Assembly: GCA_947579665.1 (NCBI GenBank)
Contig: OX388347.1
Span: 38,076,943 to 38,140,942, forward strand
Direction of reading: 5' to 3'
DNA length: 64,000 nt
Source of the DNA: Sympetrum striolatum
Lineage: Eukaryota > Arthropoda > Insecta > Odonata > Libellulidae
Of the stretch, positions 57,723 through 64,000 are shown piece after piece (the first letter of the stretch is position 1; every line of letters starts with the position of its first letter). Made by a program: the position numbers and the translations under genes. The notes under the pieces are model-generated. The model ran no database searches. It had not been told where the DNA came from and saw only the letters and a list, made by a program, of their open reading frames with translations.

Positions 57723-59151
57723 GCTAAGTCACATTGCTTACATTTATATCAAGTTGTTTAGCTTTGTTTAGTTTTTGGCTGTTATGAAGCGCGACCATAT
57801 ATTGAATTGTTGGTTAAAATGATCGCAAATTGACGAATATTGTCGTTGACCAAACTATATTGATTCTCAGAATATTTTAGGCTTTCTATTTTGTGAATTT
57901 CTGAGGAAAATTTAATTTTTATACGAATGCTATCTAAAATTAACTTGTGAAAGCAATTAAGCAATTAGTTTCTCAAAAATAATTTTCACTGTATGTAACA
58001 TTGGCTTCTCTATTATTTTATCGTATATAATCTAGCTTCTAAGATTTATTTACTTGTTACTTCCTATATTAAAGTAACATTTGTTCTTACCGAAGTTGAC
58101 TGTTTCCCAAGAGAGTGGCAGCGAAAACTAAGCGCGCGAAATTTTTCAAAAAATTGATCGACCGCACGTGACTGCTATCCAAGGAGAATAAAAGAAATCG
58201 AAAAATGCTCGTCACCCTCAAAACACCTTTCAGCGGCAGAATTCGCACCCACCCCCTCTCCGAAGCGAGGCTTTTTCAAAACTTGTTCCATTCCGGCCTT
58301 TTAGACGAAGCAACCTCGGGTGACGAATGCCAACTTCGGCGTGCACCAGGCGTGACAAAGGCCTGAGAGAACATCGCAAGAACGCACATATTCAAGGCAA
58401 CAAAACAAGCTCCTTGCAAGAGAGATTCCTCTCTTCCACCCTTAACCGATGTAAAGTAACGCGCGCACGCTTTGTTAGGTACATAATGGGGAAGGGAAAA
58501 ACTACAACCACCACTTCTTCGCGTCCCACGCAGCGAGTGTAAACAAACTCTCGCCGTGCGAATGAGAAAGATATTAAGGAATGAAAGCACAGGAGAATGA
58601 ATGAGGGTGAATTTACGCCCCCGTTTCCCACAATGCTCGGGTGCCACCTTGTGTCAATGATTCTGAAAGGCGTGAGAACGATTTACCGTGGGTTGCTCCT
58701 TTTTCCGGTGTCCTTGACTTCATCTTTTGTCTTAAGGATGACTTGGACCCTGAGCGTTTTCCCTAATTGAGGGCTGCTCTCAATTTTTTGCCCCTTTTCA
58801 AACTATCAATTTATCCTATTTGAACTCTTTGGTTCTTTTGTTTGGGAGAGTGAGATTTGGAAACCTTTGAGGAAGAGCATTCGAAAGGATTAAAAAAATA
58901 AGTGTTAATAAGAGTGGAGGAGGGATATAAAGAGTAAATAAAGAAGATGTAAATTCACGGATAAAGCGATCATATGAGGAAATGTAAATAAAACGAAAAT
59001 TGAAGCTTCTAAACTGAATCTCCATTTTTAGTAACTAAATAATTCGTGAGAAAAGTTAACTGTGTATACCTTGATCAAAATAAAGCCATAAATGAAAAAT
59101 AATTACGAGTTAGGGCAGAATTCCAAGTTTTCGTCCTACTTTCACACTTTC
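57723..59151. other. No gene supported; GC-richer island about 58.1-58.7 kb
   Basis: The island is open on both strands (123 residues 58276-58647 on -, 71 residues 58327-58542 on +) with no domain I recognise. It could be an exon-containing or regulatory island, but splice and promoter signals are not convincing. Confidence 0.4.
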
Positions 59152-59356
59152 GGATTATGATTGCTCAACAGTAATGGTTGGTGGTTCGGGTGCTAGTGCT
59201 CCCCCCCCCCAAGGTTCCAGGTTCGAAACCTGGCTAATCGGATTTTTCTGGTTAGGCAATGGTTGTGTGTGTTTGTAAATAGTAATAGTTACTAAAATGG
59301 ATGTAACTAGGGTCTTTCTTCTTGTTTTCATTATAGAAGTTATTATTATTATTCGA
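59152..59356 (+). mobile_element. tRNA-derived SINE, family B
   Basis: The B box lies within AGGTTCGAAACCTGG, followed by GCTAATCGGATTTTTC, TGTAAATAGTAATAG, AACTAGGGTCTTTCTTC, TTATAGAAG and a TTA tail. Body and tail align with the copy at 20.88-21.02 kb (GCTATTCGGATTTTT, AAATAGTTATAAATA, TTGGGGTCTTCCTG, TTAGAGAAG). The head is decayed and carries a run of ten C (about 59201-59210). Not a tRNA gene. Confidence 0.8.
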
Positions 59357-61029
59357 TTTATCGCATTTATTCAGCGTTTCCAGTGGAAAAAATTCAGCTG
59401 TCCAGTAGATAGTTAGAACAAGGCTCAGTTGATAAGGAGAGAGAATTCACCCTTGCCCATGCGTTGTAATTATCAACTGAAGAACTTGCGCACACTATGA
59501 TAGGTTTGCAGACTGAAAGATAAATATATGCGAGTAGCATTGAAACTGGAGTTTGATACGTAGTTATTCAGAAACTAAGGCCCTGTCGTGTTTGATCATT
59601 TTTTGGTATCAATTTTTCTTTTAGTCATTTTAATCTGAATTTTAGTCATTTATTACTTTAGTGCATTTGAAGCAGTATCGGCATCCATAAGATTGAGACT
59701 TATCTATTATATATAGACGCTTAAAATACATTATACTAATACCTAACGACTCGCTTCGTTTCTGCAGCAATTACAATGAAATACAGAAAGTAATTTTAGA
59801 TGTGCAAATTTATTGATGATGTGTAAACAAAATTACTTATCTTATCCAATTTATTATAACAAAAATACTGCTGAGTATACATTTTTCTCTAACTCCTTTC
59901 GAACTCTTACCTGATATTAAAATAAATATTATCGCTACTTTTTCGAATGATTTAGTAGAATCCTCCGTATTGAATATCCCTTTAATCTTTCTGAACGTAT
60001 TATATTTATTTCTTGTGAAAAGAAATTATTAAAATAACATGTTTAAATAAAATATCGTTTTATTTTCATGATAATTTTTATATCATTTCATTCATGCATT
60101 CCGTTTTAAATAGAATTTGTGTAATTTTTAATAGAAATCAAACGAATGGCTAATTCTGTATAAATTCTACCACTCTATAAATGACAGGAATATTTGATTT
60201 ACATTAACCGTCAGAAAGGTAGAACACTCATGTATTTATGTATAAAGCATAGATAAAATTTAGAAGAAAGTTTTATAAAAATTAGTATTAGGTGAGTATT
60301 AGTATTAGTCTTTGGTACTCATTATAAATACACACTATAATATTTTATGCAGGCTAACGTTTACCCTGATACTTTTATGTTAATAACTATATATGGCATA
60401 GCTAAGTATGTACCTACATTTTATCCAAACCCGACTTGAAATACAGAAAATATATTTGATTCATCCAACTCTAATATATATAAAAATCTAAATTTTTTGA
60501 GAAAATAAGAAAAGTTACATATACAATATTTGTTTCAAATATTATTATGATTTTTATCACTTTTTGAAATGTTTTTAAGCTAGTAGACGATAACCCATCA
60601 ACTTCTTATGTTACTAGCCCTTCTCCTTGCCATTCTGCGTAAGATAGTGAAATTGACTAAATATTCTTTACATTAAACTTTGAAAATAACCGGAAGATAA
60701 GTGTAGAGGGAAAAATCTTCCAAACGAATTAAGAATAGCTTACCTATCCTGTCTATTTATGGCTAAAACGCAAACCGTCTACTTTTAATGTCGAAAAAGA
60801 AGGAGCGTCCGGAAAAATCCATCCCTTTCTTCTGTTGGAACTCGAGAGCATGTAATTGCCCGTCTCGATGTTCTCCTTATTCATTGGACTCTTCCAGAAG
60901 GGAAGAGAGGAGGAAACGCTCTTCCTGTGGGAACAGGCGACTGCATCGAGCACTGCCATGGCCCGTTAAAGGACGCTATAAACAAGAACCGTATCTACGT
61001 ACATTTCAACCAGCCTCCCATTGATACAG
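59357..61029. other. AT-rich DNA, no gene seen
   Basis: Stop-rich. A slightly GC-richer patch at about 60.78-61.0 kb has no recognisable motif. Confidence 0.5.
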
Positions 61030-61300
61030 CCGAGGGAGTCGCGAAACTTCTAACGCCGTCCATTCTTTCTCCTCTTTTTATGTCTCTTTTAACCTCCTCT
61101 CCTCTTTGTCAACTTCGTCTGACTGTAAAGGATGGATGGAAGATGAAACTTTGTTGCGGCAATTCCGCCAGACAATTCTTATTTCCTTTTCTCATTACCT
61201 TCTTCAATTCTTTGTCTCTTCCCCATCTCTCTCTACTTCCTCCTTCTCTTTCCAGGTCCCTTGTCTCTTTTTCTCTCCCTCCGAATTCCAGCCCGTTTTT
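61030..61300 (+). other. Pyrimidine-rich tract
   Basis: C/T-rich + strand. Frames of 126 and 129 residues across it are bias artefacts with no domain. Confidence 0.6.
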
Positions 61301-63083
61301 CAAATGAGAACTCGCATTTTTTCCCAGCCATTCCTTGCGCGAGATAACTTTCGCAGAGAACGACCGGAGGATTCAAAATGTTCGAAATTTGTTTGTTTGA
61401 CGTCTCTGGAAGAAATGGAAACTAGGGATGTTCTAGAAAGATCAGGAATGAGGCCCTGCGTATTATTCAAATCGCGAAGTAGCGAATGGGACTGAAATGC
61501 GTAGTGCAGCGTGTGTGTGTGTTCTTCCTTTCTTCCAAGATAGAGCTATTTTAAATATATTACTTTATATGATCCAAATTAATAATTATGTTAATAAATA
61601 AATTTCTCTAGCATTATGTTTCAACGTTTCAGTGCCTTTTACTCGCCATGTATTCAAGATAGGTTCCTTTGCTTAAGCTTTCCTTCATCAGAAGGTTTGG
61701 TTATCTCCGATACCCATGTCCGGCATAATTTTATGGTACACAGTAAACCTTATCACTAATACTAAATGCATTTCTTTGTAAATCCGAGGCAAACCTTTCT
61801 ATTTTCTCTGCACTTTTAAATGACATTTCATCTTGGACATTAATTTGTATAGCAGCAACTTAAGAGTAAAATTCTCAATACACCATCTTCATGAAGCAAT
61901 CTATAACATAAATAGTTAATATAGCTATGAACTAGCCAAAGAGGAAGTACTGTAGATCATTTTTCAATTTTATTCCTTATTGATTACAAATGATTGGTAA
62001 CTACCTAAGCTGACCTAATGTAAGACGATGTATTTCAATTTTAATTCATTGCAAAATACTTTGAAATAACTGTCGGCATGACGTAAACTTACTTTAATCG
62101 TAACGAAATTTAATTTTTTAAATGCTGCGTATGTTGGAACAAAATTAAAGCCTTATGGGAACAATTAATCGACCAATTTAAAAAGCACGAAAAAAAATCC
62201 CATAAGTTACAGTGAAAAGTAAATTGCAACATAATGAAAGGATAGGAAAGCCTCTTAGCTAAGCTTCGTTCACAAATGATTGAAGAATAATCTTGTTATC
62301 ATATGGTTAACATGCGTGTTTGAATCACCAAGTAATCTTAGTGATTTAACAATTGAGTTTATAATAATTATTGTGCCTCACTATTTTTAGAAATGATTTC
62401 AAAAAATTTGATTGTCATTAATAGTAGTTTTTAGCATTAAAATGTAAGATTAACGATCTTGAATATCAAGTTCTAATTGCGGAATCTTATGCAATTTTCC
62501 CTCCTCGAGAAAATGACCTCGCATGACAGCAAACTTGAGGAATTTTCTATTTCTGCGCGCCTTCTTTCTCAATCTATATATTCATCTCAATCCAGCCCAA
62601 TTTCTCTCTTTCCGTTTCAGTCCCTTTCCCTCACTCACAAACTCCACTTCTTACTCTTTTTCTTCGAAGACGTTTTGGGAATGAGCCAACTCAAAAACAG
62701 CCCACACCGGTACGAGGCATTTTTTCCTCCGACCGGTCCCTACTTTTTTTTGAACGGACGTTAATAGCCTGCCAAAGTTTGTGAACTAAGCTCTCGGCTT
62801 TTTATTTTTCTTTCCTCTAGCAAATGATGGGTTCGATTCCAGAGAAAGGCGCCTTCCTCTCTTAGGAAGACTCTCGGAGAAACATTTCTTTGAAAATGGG
62901 AGAGATCAAGAGAGACCGAATACCGGGCCGTCCTCCACTTGCCTTTCTTTCATCTTCACTGCACTACTTTCCTATACTACTTCATGATTACTTGTCCTTT
63001 CCTTTCGTATTTTTTTCTTCCACGTATTCCTTCATAGGCTAGTGCTACCGTTTAAAATTTGAATTAAAATTAGAAATATCGTA
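61301..63083. other. No gene seen; pyrimidine-rich tract 62.49-62.66 kb
   Basis: AT-rich apart from a C/T-rich + strand at about 62490-62660 and a B-box-like word (GGGTTCGATTCCAGAG, about 62829-62844) without a tRNA-like head or SINE body. Confidence 0.5.
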
Positions 63084-63376
63084 TTTTGCGTGACACGACT
63101 ACTCAGAGTGCGACAACTGACCGGGTGACAGCTCATCGTGCGTTTTATTTATTATTAAAGATATTATTAATAACGTATTAACTAATTCGTAATCGGCATA
63201 AAGACTATCGCTCAACTGTTGTAACATTCAAATTATCATATTATTTCAATTGTGGTAGCGATCTGTTGTTCGCGCAATGAACTATCGCCCGGTCAGTTGT
63301 CGCAAGGTGAGTTGTCGGGTCCGATGAGTTGTCGTACTCTGAATTGTCATACTCTGAGTTGTTGGATCACGTAAAA
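63084..63376. mobile_element. MITE with modular terminal repeats of GTTGTC-type subrepeats
   Basis: The left end (TTTTGCGTGACACGACTACTC, then AGAGTGCGACAACTGACCGGG) is the reverse complement, with gaps, of the right end (reading inwards TTTTACGTGATCCAACAACTC, AGAGTATGACAATTC, ... GCGACAACTGACCGGGCGA). The right arm carries extra copies: AGTTGTCGCAAGGTG, AGTTGTCGGGTCCGATG, AGTTGTCGTACTCTG, AATTGTCATACTCTG, AGTTGTTGG, at 15-17 base spacing. The interior is AT-rich without ORFs. It is a non-autonomous DNA-transposon-like element. Target-site duplications are unclear and the superfamily is unassigned. Confidence 0.7.
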
Positions 63377-64000
63377 CCTCTTAGGGGAGGACTGTCTAAT
63401 TATTCACTCAAGTCAGGAGTAGTTGCACTTTCGTTCGGATTTAGTTTTATAATCGATAAAGGATTAGGTTTCAACTTTCTTCTATAGCTTCACACTAGGA
63501 ACTATAAAAGTTATGCTTCCAATAAGGTTTTACCAGCAATGCCCAGAAATCGAACAGGTTTAGTGCAAAATTATTGGTCGTTTGTAGTTTTTTTGATTGT
63601 TGGGAAATATTTGTTATGTAAAAAATAAGTTAAATTTAATCAATCGATTCGGCCGAGCCTTTGTGGAAAAGTAAAAATCAATTTCAATAAGTTAAATTTA
63701 CTTTTAATGAAAAACATATCTCTCAAAACTGTATTTCAAATTTTCATGATATGCGCCATTAACAGGAATGCACTTCATTCTGATCAGCTCGTGAGTTCTT
63801 TCAGTCACATGCTATCTTTACAAAAATTCTGAAAATGAACTGCAGTATTTTTATTCGGTGATGAAATGCCATCACCTTGGAACCGTGCGTGAAATGTAAT
63901 AATGTAGCTACACTTATGACTAATCTAATATCGCTAAATGACGAACGATTAAATTTTTCTTGTGAATGCTTGTATGAATATTACACATATCCAAAGGTTA
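63377..64000. other. AT-rich DNA, no gene seen
   Basis: No feature recognised up to the window edge. Confidence 0.55.

Noticed and set aside
62829..62844. B-box-like GGGTTCGATTCCAGAG
   Set aside because: No tRNA-like head, A box or SINE body around it.
1..64000. CRISPR arrays, prokaryotic operons, ribosome binding sites
   Set aside because: No regularly spaced short direct repeats with unique spacers, no operon-like gene packing, and abundant eukaryotic SINE/LINE remnants.

Overview
This 64 kb window looks like non-coding nuclear DNA from an arthropod, most likely an insect. It is AT-rich, and every ORF is short and broken. It holds scattered, 5'-truncated non-LTR retrotransposon tails ending in (TTA)n, (TAA)n, (ATAGA)n or (ACTAA)n, tRNA-derived SINEs, a hAT-like terminus and Penelope-like terminal motifs. 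No complete protein-coding gene, rRNA, true tRNA or CRISPR array could be supported. The window is probably intergenic or lies inside a very long intron. The only gene-like signal is a 54-nt candidate internal exon at 15581-15634, with branch site, acceptor and donor in good order and one open frame.

Layout. 1-13 kb is AT-rich sequence with pyrimidine-rich tracts on the + strand (about 0.6-1.1, 3.2-3.5 and 5.9-6.35 kb), two notable inverted-repeat structures (2.5 and 2.9 kb) and LINE 3' tails (1.45 and 6.6-6.9 kb). 13.5-14.5 kb holds a diverged duplication, a tRNA-SINE and a Penelope-like/hammerhead-like motif. 15.6 kb is the candidate exon. 20.3-25.3 kb holds a hAT-like end, a second SINE family, and two LINE relics that still encode recognisable C-terminal reverse-transcriptase-polyprotein residues. 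28.3-31 kb is an unusual block: pyrimidine tract, decayed CpG-rich tandem array, purine tract, then a second tandem duplication. 34.2-34.7 kb is a nested inverted repeat built from Penelope-like terminal units. 40.3-42.7 kb is a local repeat cluster holding two SINEs, purine tracts and a relic restriction-like endonuclease domain of an R2/R4/NeSL-type LINE. 45.7 and 49.3 kb carry two diverged copies of one unit. 54.8-55.4 kb is a broken RTE-like LINE C-terminus. 56.0-56.4 kb is a diverged tandem duplication, 57.6 kb another Penelope-like unit, 59.2 kb a SINE, and 63.1-63.4 kb a MITE whose right end is an array of GTTGTC-type subrepeats.

Relations between parts. The window records transposon insertion and local duplication rather than a pathway. 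tRNA-like SINEs fall into two families: A with five copies and a possible match elsewhere, B with two. Penelope-like units share a CTGAAGA...GAAACCGGTC core and an ATGGCGTTCC terminus. Long purine/pyrimidine tracts recur every few kb. Pyrimidines are mostly on + in 0-29 kb, purines mostly on + in 30-49 kb, and pyrimidines on + again at 61-63 kb. At least one purine tract is part of a duplicated unit.
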